NCBI RefSeq assembly: GCF_026151205.1
Contig: NC_087083.1
Coordinates: 11,344,944-11,408,943 of the forward strand
DNA: 64,000 nt
Source of the DNA: Bolinopsis microptera
Lineage: Eukaryota; Ctenophora; Tentaculata; Lobata; Bolinopsidae
Reading direction: 5' to 3'
Below are positions 48,901 through 59,726 of the stretch, piece by piece (the stretch's first letter is position 1; every line of letters starts with the position of its first letter). The notes beneath the pieces were generated by a model that ran no database searches, had not been told where the DNA came from, and saw only the letters and a list, made by a program, of their open reading frames with translations. The position numbers and the translations under genes were made by a program.

Positions 48901-49340
48901 GTGATCAATGTAAAACAAATTGTAATTGCCAAGTTGTTTTCAGAAAGCAAACATTATTACAGTTGTTTATATTGAAATAACAACAAACCATCCTTCCTCA
49001 GAGCCAGAGTACACAAAAGGAATATTGTGACTTTTAGATGTAGTTGACTAAAACAAAAGAAATGACTTGTTTTATTGAAAAAGTTATTTATTTATTTATT
49101 AACTAAAGAATCCCATCAGAGTACACAGAAACAGGCTGCAGTCCCTCCCACCTTAACGTACAATCCTGCAACAGCACCCACCAGCAGTGCTGCACTTCAC
49201 ACAACAGCACAGACTGTTACCATAATTACCATCCTAACACTGCCTCAGCCGAAGTGCGATTCTTCATTGCCTTCTTTCTTATACTGGCTATCATGGGGTT
49301 CGTGCTGTGCTTGTGCTTCTCGGACAGCGACGACAGATAA
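45115..49340 (+). CDS. Membrane protein with three 10-Cys Ly6/uPAR-like domains
   Basis: Exons 45115-45219, 46578-46717, 46913-47003, 47221-47300, 47707-47812, 48006-48162 and 49120-49340. All are GT-AG, with phases 0, 2, 0, 2, 0, 1. They total 900 nt: 299 aa plus TAA. Residues 1-35 form the leader, and domains lie at about 36-112, 113-174 and 175-270. Each has ten Cys in the order C-x2-C, C-x4-C, C-[YF], GC, C, CC, C. A hydrophobic helix follows (272-293, FFIAFFLILAIMG), then a SDSDDR tail. There are seven N-glycosylation sequons. The Cys order suggests the Ly6/uPAR three-finger class, but I infer this from pattern only. It is probably a type I surface receptor or adhesion protein. The introns before domains 1 and 2 share TTACCATGG, evidence of module duplication. 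Other leader exons lie upstream. Confidence 0.75.
45966..46577. other. Intronic AT-rich sequence
   Basis: Lies inside intron 1 of the Ly6-like gene. A 63-aa plus-strand frame at 46037-46228 has no recognisable domain. GTTACCATGGTTAC, a near-palindrome, sits about 25 bp before exon 2. Confidence 0.5.
46692..46808 (+). repeat. 59-bp tandem duplication of an exon end and its donor
   Basis: The last 26 nt of exon 2 plus the first 33 nt of its intron are repeated directly. This creates a second donor (AATGCAG/GTGTTTT) 59 nt downstream at 46777. Use of the second donor would read into a TAA at about 46746. Confidence 0.9.
48163..48870. repeat. 12-bp minisatellite starting exactly at a donor site
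   Basis: About 59 copies of GTTTTATTGAGT, with GTTTCATTGAGT variants. The first unit supplies the GT of the exon 48006-48162 donor (ACAG/GTTTAT). The long frames encoding LLSV repeats are artefacts of a 12-bp period. The phase-1 acceptor at 49119 shows the array is intronic. Confidence 0.9.
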
Positions 49341-50604
49341 TATACGACACACGACAGATAATGTACTTACTTTGGGCGATCATCGATCGAAATCCCGTTC
49401 ACTATCTTCCTCAAAACTTCTCGATCTCACATAGCAGAACAGATGATTTGATACCTGACAAGGAAATGTGTTGTTATTCATGTCATCTATAAACATCAGA
49501 AGATAAAGGACATACGGGTTCATTGTATGCGTTCTTTCCGGAATGTTCCAACTGAGACAGAGAGACTAAGACTAGAATCGTGCCCCAACTGTGCTTACCC
49601 AAAACATACCCTAACTCAGCCTCAACCACCGCTCAATATTAGTGAAGTTTCGAGTGAAATGTTTTGGGTATCATATTTTGATTCATCATTGATATGCACA
49701 GAATGGACATGAAGATAATGGACGTATGGGTTCATTTTATGCGTTCTTTCTTTGGTGGGTACAACATTAGTGAAGTTTCGAGCGAAATATTTTCGAATAT
49801 TATATTTTCAGCATGGATCAAATTTGAAACGACCTTCAGCTAGCAGGATTAAATCTACTTTTGTCGTTTTAAGGAAGCAGCTCTTTTCAGCGTATAACCA
49901 TTTAAACGAAGCCGTGAGCGTATTCCTGGCGAATCAGACATTATTATTGAGTTATTGGTGTTTCCAGACGTGTCTCTTTTCGAGCTTCTCGCATTGGTTA
50001 TTATTACTAATTATTGGTGCTAAAATTGTAGTAAGAGCTATACTGTAGTGTAGCGATTTATAATTGGCGTTATTAAGACATTTTCGATAAGTTCAGCCAA
50101 TCAATATTCAATATTCGCATGGACACGTTCATTGAAGTTTGAGGATATTGGTAAATATTAGTGGCTCTCTTAAATGGCACGATGAGATAAAATTTGTCAC
50201 ACTATGAAACTATATAAACCCTCAATGGTTAGGATAATCGTCTCATCTTCAAGGTAAACTTTGTCACATAACGATATCTTTATCAAATGGTAAGATATAA
50301 TCGCTTAAATTGGGCCGGTAGTGTGATGTGAACTTTGTCACACTATAAAAACGTTATCATGACCCCTTACTGCCGCGTTAGACCAAATTTTCGAATTTCC
50401 AGTTCATAAGATAGTTCCATATGACTATCATCTACATATTTAAAAAATGTATACGAGGGATGTTATTGACTAATTGACATCCTGACAAGGAATGCCGAAT
50501 AATCTAGCATTATTTTATGACCTGAATGTGTTGGGAATTGTTAAAATATCTTATTATTAATATTATAAGCAAATAAAAACACAGACGGCACAAATAGGTA
50601 AACT
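49341..50604. other. 3' flank of the Ly6-like gene with a local duplication
   Basis: No close AATAAA was seen after the stop; one occurs near 50571. Segments from about 49515 and 49727 are duplicates (GGGTTCATTNTATGCGTTCTTTC and ATTAGTGAAGTTTCGAG). A phrase AACTTTGTCACA recurs at about 50193, 50262, 50331 and, as TTACA, at 50602. Confidence 0.5.
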
Positions 50605-50616
50605 TTGTTACATATA

Positions 50617-52669
50617 CTTACTTGATACTTGATAAGGTCTCCTCAATCATTCGAGTGGCCTGCACCAAGGAATTGCCGCTTATGTCGTATCATCTCTCTC
50701 CAGTGCTTTCGGTTTCCTGCCAACTCTCGGACCTTATCAAATACAATGTCTGGATCTCCTGTGAATGTTACTGCGTCTTCTAGGACACAGGTTCGCCAAT
50801 TCTTTCTTGGCCGCCCACGTGATCTTCGGCCGTGAGCAGGGGTCCAATCAAGTAGATACTTTGGTAGCCTGGTGTCCGGCATTCTAGAAACATGTCCAAA
50901 CCAGCGAAGACGGTTGGCACTGATGTAGGTTATAACCGGGTTTATTCTTGCCCGCTCCAACACTTGAACATTGCTCGTCCGGTGGAACCACTTAATTCGA
51001 AGGATTCTCCTCAAACAGTTTTGATGAAAAACTTCGAAGCGATGTAGTTGCTTTGAAGTAGTGTTCCAGACTTCGCTTCCATAAAGTAATATTGTTAGAA
51101 CCGCTGCAACATATATCCGTATTTTGGTGTTAGTTTGGATATTGCGATTCTTCCAAATATTACCGAGCTGATTGAATGCTCCTGAGGCTTTCTGGATCCG
51201 TGCAGACAAGTCCCGGTCAATAGTCCCATCACTTGATATAATCGACCCAAGGTAAGTGAAGTTGCTGACTTGCTGGATAGCCGTGTCTCCTACTGTAATG
51301 TCCACTGTTGATGCTTCAGTATATGGCCTCTGTGATGTATTCTTGCCGATGGCCATAACCTCTGTTTTCTTCGCATTGATTCTGAGGCCAGCCTGAGCCG
51401 CATACTTGCATAAAAGATCAGTCGTCTCCTGGAGACCGTCCTTGGTGTTGTCCATGATAGCCAAATCATCTGCATAGTCAGTATCCAGGACGACCGTATC
51501 CTGACCAGAGCTGGTGGTAGCTCTCTGCAGCACTGCCCCGTGTGACAACACTTTGTTATCCTCAGCCCGCTGCGCAGGCAGGTTGATGCAAACATTAAAG
51601 ATAGGTGGACCCTGAATATCCCCCTGCCCAGAACCAGATGTAACGTCAAACCACTCAGAGAGCTCGCCATTATGTCTGACAGCGCTGACGGTGCCGCAAA
51701 AGAATGCTTGCATTATGCGAATGTATTTACAAGGCAAGCCATAATGACTGAAAGCTTTCCAGATAAACTCCCGATTAAGTGAATCGAATGCCGCTTTAAA
51801 GTCAACAAAATTTATGTAAAGGGGGAGATTAAACTCAATGCTGTTGTGAATAATAGTACGGAGCGAATAAATCTGATCTATGCAAGACCTGTTTTTCCTG
51901 AACCCGCACTGATTCTCTCGGAGCAGTTCTTCAAGCCCCGCATTCATCCGTCGCAACACTATTATCTGATAGAGTTTTGATGCCGTGGAGCGTAGGGTAA
52001 TACCCCTGTTGTTCGAGCAGTATGATGTATCACCCTTTTTCGGGACAATAACAATGATACCCTTAACCCAATCCTCTGGCACATTCTCTGTCTCCCATAC
52101 ACGTGCAAACAGTTTCTCAAGCCTGTCTAAAAGACCAGGAGCCCCATACTTCAGCTGTTCGTTGGAAATGTCATCAATTCCAGGGCTCTTGTGATTCTTC
52201 AGACTCTTTAAAGCTTCAGAGATCTCTGTTCTACTAGGGGGTATATCACTATCACTCAGATACGGAAAACATGGTGCGACCTCTAGACTGTCTAGGTCTG
52301 AAAGGTCCACGTCTCCTATCTGCGGGTTTAGTAGTTCAGCGAAGTGCTCACCCCATCGTTTTCGTTGAGCAGCGGGGTCAGAAATCAACTTCTCGGTTTT
52401 ATCTCTGACAGCAGTTGACTTCCGACTTTTCTTGCCTGACAAGGACTTGATCATCTGCCAGACCTCTCTCTGCTGACCGTGTGAAGAAGCTGTTTCCAGA
52501 TCGGCTGCAACCCGTAAAGCCCAGTTCTCATCGTCCTTCTTGCAGCTCTTCTTAATACGCTTATTAGCAAGAGAATACTCAGATCTATTGAATCCATCAC
52601 TTGGGCATTTCTGCTTGACCTTACTCCGCTCCGTGATGAGATCCTTTGTCTCTTGTGATCCTTTGTCTC
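50617..52669 (-). mobile_element. 5'-truncated LINE (RTE-like) with 12-bp TSD
   Basis: Bounded by identical TTGTTACATATA at 50605-50616 and 52670-52681. The minus-strand element keeps only the reverse transcriptase part; the endonuclease is missing, as is usual for 5' truncation. Only about 26 bp separate the stop codon from the 3' boundary. A very short 3' UTR without poly(A) fits RTE-type elements. Confidence 0.85.
50643..52667 (-). CDS. LINE reverse transcriptase, 5' partial
   Basis: The enzyme copies LINE RNA into DNA at the insertion site. The frame is open from the truncation point. The internal ATG at 52454 gives 603 aa, but homologous-looking sequence (SEYSLANKRIKKSCKKDDEN) lies upstream of it. 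Counting from that Met: KSPGIDDIS at 89-97, GFRKNRSCIDQI at 184-195, VDFKAAFDSL at 217-226, GSGQGDIQGPPIFNV at 274-288 and catalytic YADD at 327-330. A YLGSIISSDG thumb motif and a C-terminal RLRWFGHVSRM follow. This motif set is that of RTE-like reverse transcriptases. There are no internal stops. With no endonuclease domain the copy cannot be autonomous. Confidence 0.92.
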   Translation of the reverse strand, partial: DKGSQETKDLITERSKVKQKCPSDGFNRSEYSLANKRIKKSCKKDDENWALRVAADLETASSHGQQREVWQMIKSLSGKKSRKSTAVRDKTEKLISDPAAQRKRWGEHFAELLNPQIGDVDLSDLDSLEVAPCFPYLSDSDIPPSRTEISEALKSLKNHKSPGIDDISNEQLKYGAPGLLDRLEKLFARVWETENVPEDWVKGIIVIVPKKGDTSYCSNNRGITLRSTASKLYQIIVLRRMNAGLEELLRENQCGFRKNRSCIDQIYSLRTIIHNSIEFNLPLYINFVDFKAAFDSLNREFIWKAFSHYGLPCKYIRIMQAFFCGTVSAVRHNGELSEWFDVTSGSGQGDIQGPPIFNVCINLPAQRAEDNKVLSHGAVLQRATTSSGQDTVVLDTDYADDLAIMDNTKDGLQETTDLLCKYAAQAGLRINAKKTEVMAIGKNTSQRPYTEASTVDITVGDTAIQQVSNFTYLGSIISSDGTIDRDLSARIQKASGAFNQLGNIWKNRNIQTNTKIRIYVAAVLTILLYGSEVWNTTSKQLHRFEVFHQNCLRRILRIKWFHRTSNVQVLERARINPVITYISANRLRWFGHVSRMPDTRLPKYLLDWTPAHGRRSRGRPRKNWRTCVLEDAVTFTGDPDIVFDKVRELAGNRKHWREMIRHKRQFLGAGHSND

Positions 52670-52681
52670 TTGTTACATATA

Positions 52682-55304
52682 TTTGTATAATATCTCAACA
52701 ATCAACATAATATCTCAACATTGTGAAATTGAGCAAATATTGGTATACCACCCTAAACACCCTATATTACGTACTATGGATCAATGAACACTATTGCAAC
52801 CACGCACCGGTCCAATCGAAGTATGGTTATCATTGCTTCGAAATTGAACCTATTTGATCGAAACGGTTTTTCGCCGATAACTCGCCAGGGGAGCATTCTA
52901 ACCTTATGTCATGTGGGGTGATTCGGAATCAGCATTAAACAATACATCGATTCATTGATTCAAGTTGGTGGATAATTTCGATTATTAAATGATTTTAGAT
53001 GATTATAGATGATTTTAAGAAGGCGCAGGTTATATCTCCACCGAAAACTGAAGAACACTCCCCAAATTGCGTGCATTACAGCGTAACTCCTTTCAAACTT
53101 CATGAATTGAGATCAAATCTTTTGCAATGTATTTAGAATCAATATATGCACTTATACAAATCAATTTACTTGGAATATTTTTGAAAGAGAATAACAAGCT
53201 CAAAAACTGTCTTATTTCTCCGTAAAAATACAGGGTGGGCCAAAAGTTAGTGTACATACGTTAGGTCTTATACCTCCGCCGTGTTTTATATTTGAGAGCT
53301 GTTCCTTTGCAGATGGCATACTGTACTTTATACTGGTTCGACTTTGAGGATTCCATCGTCAAAATTTGAAAATTCGAATATTTTAGACCACGCCCATTCA
53401 ATATTAAAAAACTTATATTGTTTTCTCTGAACATGCTAAACGCCTAAATTTTTCAGAGACGGTAGATTATTAAATGTTGCATATGATGTGAAAACATGAG
53501 GCAAAACGGAATAGAAATGACGAAGTTATCAAGCATTTTCTGTATCTCGTTAACAAAATTGACTGGGTGATAATGTGACACCGTGACACGACACCTTAAT
53601 TGGGCACCTTTAACAATTCCCAAAATGTTTAACGGGGTGGTTAACGGGGTCACCTATCACACGTTATGAATAAACTCGTTACGCTTCATATCTCGGTCAT
53701 CTGAGAAGCTACAGTTCTAATTTTTTTAGGACAAACGTAATTCGAATGGCCAAACACAATTAAATAAAATTTAGCTCGATCCGACTATCCAAACTATCAA
53801 ATAAATGCAAAAATGAACCTTCATTCGAAAAGAATGAACTCGAATATTTTTCGATTTGACAAATTCCTCGAACCAGTGGTGGTAGTAAGTCATACCAGGA
53901 AGAATTTTTTTCAATTGGGCACTCATTAACTGAGCTATTAAGGCCAACGTATGTCCACTGACTTTTGGCCCACCCTGTATATAATCTGCGATATGGACAC
54001 GTTTATTGAAGTTTGAGGATATTGGCAAACAAAAAACTAGAGTTTTCGACGATAGTGGCTTAATTTTAGCATCTATTAATCTAGCGTGTTCAGAATCGAC
54101 ACACTGTTACAGTTGAAATGAATCAAACTGAACCTGCAAATTCTACTGTTTGTGTTATCAGGTGTGTGGGAGGACAAAGTATAAATGTGTAATTCTGTAA
54201 TATATTTTATACTCGATGAACTCTCCCCTTGGAACGGCTAAAAACAAATAAAGAATTTACCAGATAGTGATCAATTTTAGATCGTATGATGGAATTAAAA
54301 TATCAAGATTTTTAGAAGTTAATTTGGAAAATATTTTTTTGTTTTATATATGTTTCTACAAATATACATGTTTCTACAAATTGTTTTATTCGACTAATCT
54401 CTTCAAATTTCATTCTGAAATATGAATATACGTTTTTTTTAAGTCTCTGTTATTCAACTACTTACAAAAATTTTAATGACCTTGAATTGATCAAATACAA
54501 TGAAACCCCGATTTAATTCGCCCCGATTTACTGCAAACACCGGTTTACCGAGACCATCTCCTTTCCCCCAAATAGCTGGCTTAACATGCATAATGTAGAC
54601 AAACAAAACCCTGATGTAGACAAACAAAACCCCGATTTACTGCAGATGTTTCCTTTCCCCAAACTCCGTGGTAAATCAGGGTTTAACTGTGCCTAGTTAA
54701 AGAAATAGGCTAAATACTTCAGTACAGAACGCTCCAATTGGAAAAAATGTACTTTAATCAACGCACGAGTTAGAATAAAGAGCTGACATTTTGAGTCCTT
54801 AACAATAATCCAGTAAAATTAATTAATGATTTTAGATAATTATAGACATGAGTTATTAGAACTTTAGAACAAAATTATAACACATCAAAACAGGGACATT
54901 CGATGGTAGTCATCGAGATATGAGTCTTAATTCTTAAACCCCAAGAAACCACGGAGAAGAATATATATTTTGTAGGAAAGACCTTACTAATTACTAGTGA
55001 GCTCTCGTGAAATTAGAAGACTACATAACATAAATAGACGGACGAGTTTCGAAAGGTTAAATGAAAAGTAACAATGCTTCTGGACGTGTAAGAATTCAAC
55101 TGAGCTTCAGACAGTGAAAGACTAGGGATGTTTTGAAAATATAGGAATCTATTTTTCTGTGACTTTCAGTTACTACTATATTATAACTGTTTGGATTATT
55201 GCTACCATCTTATTTCCTCGGTTTTTGGTGTTAACACAATAATCAGTTTAATTACAATTTTACCAAGTTTTACCTAGTTTTTTACAAGTTCGTTTAGATT
55301 CAAT
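52682..55304. other. AT-rich region, no gene seen
   Basis: Phrases ACAGGGTGGGCCAAAAGT (about 53231) and, inverted, ACTTTTGGCCCACCCTGT (about 53961) bound a stretch of about 745 bp. This fits a transposon remnant with inverted ends. No protein-coding frame survives inside. Confidence 0.5.
53231..53978. mobile_element. Putative TIR-bounded transposon remnant
   Basis: The left end ACAGGGTGGGCCAAAAGT is mirrored at the right by ACTTTTGGCCCACCCTGT, an inverted repeat of 18 bp. The flanks show TA on both sides (AATACAGG and CTGTATAT), consistent with a TA target. The interior is AT-rich and only short frames remain. The ends resemble those common in Tc1/mariner elements, but no transposase was recognised. 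Confidence 0.72.
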
Positions 55305-56066
55305 GGGGGGGGGGGGGTTCACCCTGATTTTTGTGAAACTTGGTTTTCGAGATAGCAGTTGACCAACAAACTAGTACCGGGTGACCGAACTTTTGAGGGG
55401 TCCAGGACCCCAACCGCGCAAACGGTGCCCGCGGGAAACCACGCCCATATTTGGTCCCCAAATTAGGCCCAATTTTAGCAAATACCCCGAACAAGCCCAA
55501 AACCCTGATTTTAAGGTGCTCTACTTGTAGCTCTTAGTGGTCCCCTGAAACTCGTGTATGAATATTCATTCAGATTAGACAAATATGACTTGTTATGAGC
55601 TAAACACTAAATATGACCATATTTGGGGCATAACACACCAAATTTATCGATTTTTGTTGGCCATAATTGGTCTAATATCAATATTTTTGAACGAAATCAA
55701 CTTTTATAATGATAGTAAGCCTAAACTACACATTCTCTATGATTATCAGCTCAATATCTACCTAACTGATGATTTCGGTGTCAAATAATCGCAAAACATT
55801 AACAAAATCCCCAGATCGTCAGTTCGCGATATTTGCGAAACTGATTGGCGCTCAAAACAAAAAAACTCAATATAAATAGGGTTTCAATATTTTTCATGAT
55901 TTTTTATTCAAATGAACGTTGGGGAGAAAAATTGCCTCATGAACTTAAGTTTTGTAGTGGAATTTTAAGTTAGGCCTTTAAAAAAATTGGGCGGCCAAAT
56001 GCAAATTCTGAAATTTGCCGGGCAGTTTTCAGATTCGATCGCCAAATTTTTTTAAAGGCCTAACTC
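55305..56066 (-). mobile_element. Interspersed poly(C) repeat, copy B
   Basis: Inverted relative to copy A: begins at a run of 13 G (55305-55317) and continues through the shared phrases on the minus strand. Its far end forms a fold-back in which TTAGGCCTTTAAAAAAATT (about 55972-55990) pairs with AATTTTTTTAAAGGCCTAA (about 56045-56063). Confidence 0.7.
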
Positions 56067-56589
56067 AACATGAATTGCGCCCGTTGTTTCGTTTTGGCGG
56101 ACGCTAGATTTCCATGTCACATTTACTATAAATTTAAGTATAAAGCCTCAAATCAGCTCTCTTCAATCCTCATAAATTAATAATGTATAAATTATGCATC
56201 AAATACGAAAAAATTCAGTTCAATTGCCTTTAACTTAACTTGTAACTGTAATTCAAGAAATGATCCAGCAAGGTAACATACCGGGTACAAATCAATGCCC
56301 TAACGCGTGCCACGTACAAATTGGGCGTATTACCTAATATAATATATACATTACAGCATCAAATACATTAAAACACAGTCGCGCGCGCGCATCATGAATC
56401 ACAGGCTATCTATACATCACATCTCCGCATAGCAATCCTCCGCGCGCGAAACGATTTCGTTGCTTGTAAACGGACGGAAAGTAAGGAACACGACATAACT
56501 CAGACCCCACCTACTGCAATCTCCAAAAATCCACGTTTTTCTGCAAAAACCTCCATCAGTAACCTTTCACTATTTGCTTTTCAAAAGGG

Positions 56590-56931
56590 TGAAAAGGAAA
56601 AAATCGATCAAATTTGGTGCGTATGCCCAAATATGGTCATATAGTTTTTACTTTTTAGCTCATAACTCAGTCAGATCATTTTTGTCCAATCTTATAGAAA
56701 ATTCAATATACGAGTTTCAGGGACCCACTAGCTACAAGTATAGCACCAAAAAAGCTGGTTTGGGCATGTTCGGGGTTATTTGGCTAAATGGGCCTAATTT
56801 GGAACCAAATATAGGGCGAGGCTGCCCCGCGTGGGCACCGTTGGCGGTTGGGGTCCGGGCACCCCCTCAAAAAGTTCGATCACTGCGTCCTAGTGTATCT
56901 CGAAAACAAGTTTCACAAAAAATCATGGTGA

Positions 56932-56967
<36 letters not shown>
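56590..56967 (+). mobile_element. Interspersed poly(C) repeat, copy C (partial)
   Basis: Starts near AAAATCGATCAAATTTGGTG and ends in 34 C residues (56934-56967) before TTAAATTG, the same flank as in copy A. Lacks the left half. Lies about 520 bp from copy B in opposite orientation. The ORF running through it into poly-Pro is not a gene. Confidence 0.7.
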
Positions 56968-57201
56968 TTAAATTGACACACGCAACAAATGTATGTACCA
57001 AAAAATGGGCAATTCGCTTTTCATCTTTTCCTGAATACCAAAATCTTAAAATCATAAGAAAGGTGATTTAAATTATAATAATATTGTTCAAATGTTTAAG
57101 TTATAAATGTGTTGTTATCTAAAACACAAAGAAAAATTCCCATTGCATAATGTTAAAGATACTTAAAGATGCAGAATGTTTTATCTACTACGATGTCCTG
57201 A

Positions 57202-58831
57202 TCAACTTCCTCTCCTGGAAAAGAGAACAAGGCAGTAAAGACAGAGTGGTATCCCAACAAACACTGCCTGCATAATACGGACCCAGTTGAGTCCTTCAAT
57301 CTTTGAGTGCTTACCCGGCCTGAAGCGAGCGTGTTTAATTTATTTAATTATTAATTAATTATTATTTATTGTGTCTACAGTTTGAGATTAAGTATGGTAA
57401 AATAACACGGATATACCATCCAGCGGTAGTTGAAATAGTTTTGTTGGAATATTCTTCTTACAATATATAATATCAATTATATAGGTCCACTTGAAACATT
57501 GCCAGGGAGATCACATAAATATTTACGATAATTTTTGTCGTATTCAATGAACCTCGCTTCTAGTTTCAGTGTTCGATTAAGATTTAATGGTAATCGTTTT
57601 AGTGATAATTAATTAATTAACTAATAAAATGCGATGAGTTGACTTACACTACACAATCAAGTGGGGCACTATGTAGGCCCAGTCCCAGACTAAAAGCAAT
57701 CAGTCCACCTGAAATAGAAATAATTATAATTACAGTTGTCGAAAAAATTCATAAAACACATTGCTTTTGATATCTATATTCTAAATGTGATTTAGTTAAT
57801 GGGATTTAGTTCTGGGTTTTAACATGACCAACGTGTTCGATCACTTTACACGACTACACTCGAATGTTGAAATTTGTCTAGAGGAGCCCGGGCAGTTTTG
57901 ACCAACTAGATTATAGACGCAATCATCCTAAATGACACGGACTTGAAATTATTACTGACACGTTATTTCAAAATATTGTTATGATCGCGTGACATTACCA
58001 CATAATTGTAAGCGATAGGTACAATTTCTCGGTAGGGTTGGGATTCGGGCATATTCTGGGATAAATTATTAGGCTAGGGTTAAGTTTATTGGGCCAGAGT
58101 AGAACGTTAAAAGGTAAGGGTCCGTCAGAGTCACATTGGAGTCACGTGTTAATATAGGTCACGTGTTAACAAGTGTAGAGTGCTGAATAAAAACTATCAT
58201 CTTACCAATGAAAGAGATGAAAATGTCCTTGCAGTCCAAATATTTGGAGACAAAGACGACAACAAACATGGCCAGCAGGAAGAACCAGAGAATAAGTCCT
58301 TCACCATTACCTCCAACCTTGCTTACTCCCAGGCACTCACTCCCTGAATTTTAGTTAGGTTACTAAAGTAATTTATGGAGAAATTTAGTTTATATTTTCA
58401 TTGGAACATTGTCATCATCGAGTCCATTCAGAAAAAAATCTGGAAATTTATTGAAAGAATCATCGGATGAGATTTAATAAAAGTACCACGTCTACATACT
58501 TAATCAATTAATTGTTAGTTAGGTTACAAAACCAATTTATGGAGAAATTGCTTGTATAGTTGCAATTAAAACTTGATTATCCTGTAATGGTAAACCGAAA
58601 TATCGAGTCATCACGAATTCCTAATTTCCCCCTCAAAAATATACCTTTTAAGCTTTATATTATATATATCAAAAGTCCGGTTAAATTCAGATTTTAATTT
58701 CTATACTTAATTAGGGAAATCGCTTACTTTTTCCTGCTAATTAGTTTAATAAAATATCAATACACTTCTGGTTAGCTTTACTTAATCCTATATATAACAA
58801 AAGGACACTTAATCAAGTGAAAGTGAAGGTG

Positions 58832-58874
<43 letters not shown>

Positions 58875-59023
58875 AAGTGCAAGTGAAAGTGAAAGTGAAA
58901 GTGAAAGTGAAATTGAAAGTGGAACTTACCTTTGATACCCAGTATCCGTACGCAAAGAGCATATCCAAGAGTGGAAAGTAAGATGAATATCTCGTCAGGT
59001 AGATAATATTTGATCGGTTGCAT
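57202..59023 (-). CDS. Small four-pass membrane protein, four exons
   Basis: Exons 59023-58930, 58343-58206, 57708-57648 and 57319-57202, all GT-AG, phases 1, 1, 2. They total 411 nt, giving 136 aa plus TGA. Hydrophobic segments at about 11-28 (IFILLSTLGYALCV), 48-63 (LILWFFLLAMFVVVFV), 72-89 (IFISFIGGLIAFSLG) and 113-131 (IMQAVFVGIPLCLYCLVLF) suggest four membrane spans. Loops are short and the C-terminus is basic (SRRGS). Size and topology recall small TMEM-type proteins, but I cannot assign a family. Its first intron begins with a (GAAAGT)n array 9 nt after the donor. The start is the first ATG of the open exon; transcription start was not located. Confidence 0.68.
58812..58920. repeat. 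(GAAAGT)n hexanucleotide array next to a donor
   Basis: About 18 copies with a few variants. It lies in the first intron of the four-pass protein gene, 9 nt from its 5' splice site; on the coding strand it is (ACTTTC)n. Confidence 0.93.
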
Positions 59024-59726
59024 GATGCTAGTTACGTGACAATATACTATCTAAAGAAATTAAAGTGAAATTATGAAAAGAGACTGGTAAATGAAGAAAT
59101 GATTACTTCATAATAAACCATAATTGGTAATCGAGGTACCTGTTGCATTTGCAATGGTTGATATAATTTATAATGTTGCGACACCGAAAATATAGTATTC
59201 ATGAAATTATAAACAGTATTCATAAATTCACATATCGGCAACTTTAACCAGTGCGAAAATCTCAATAAACCGATAACACGAACATAGCGACACTAATTTT
59301 TCAGTTTGTATCAAATTTGTGTCGCTTCATCGTATGACGGATAATACTATATAGTTCGTGAACAAGTAGATTGTTTGATTGATCGGGAAGCCAATTAAAG
59401 GTTATATTTAGAAAACAATACGAAAGCCGGGCAAGGCTTTTTTCTTTAATTTAAACAATTATGATGGCATTGTTTTCTGATACGAAGGATCACACGCATT
59501 TGGGTTTATCTCAACACATGCACAAGTAAGTCTCTTCTAAAATTGGAGAAAAATAGCCAAATAAAATTGCTTTCTCTACAATTAAGACTTTCCTTGACAC
59601 GCTCCATTCGAAAGAAATAAACAATGTTTCTTCTAATTAGATCACCATATTAGCGACAAAAGAATTGCAATTGTTGGACGTGAGGAGAGTGAAGACTCCT
59701 CAAACTAAATTGATCTAATTAAAATA
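59024..59726. other. AT-rich 5' flank, no gene seen
   Basis: Upstream of the four-pass gene. No TATA box or further exon could be assigned. Confidence 0.45.

Noticed and set aside
47961-48980. Long ORF encoding LLSV repeats (339 aa)
   Set aside because: The frame is open because the repeat unit is 12 bp. The upstream exon ends in phase 1 at the first repeat unit, and a phase-1 acceptor at 49119 continues the Cys domain, so the array is intronic.
49752-50048. 98-aa plus-strand ORF with hydrophobic segments
   Set aside because: Starts in a locally duplicated segment after the Ly6-like gene stop; a TTTTCAG acceptor precedes part of it but no frame-compatible upstream exon was found.
56574-57071. 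165-aa ORF with a proline run
   Set aside because: Runs through an interspersed repeat and its poly(C) tract; it is repeat sequence.
58778-59023. 81-aa ORF ending in alternating FH residues
   Set aside because: The first 31 codons are exon 1 of the four-pass protein; the rest is intronic (GAAAGT)n read in frame.
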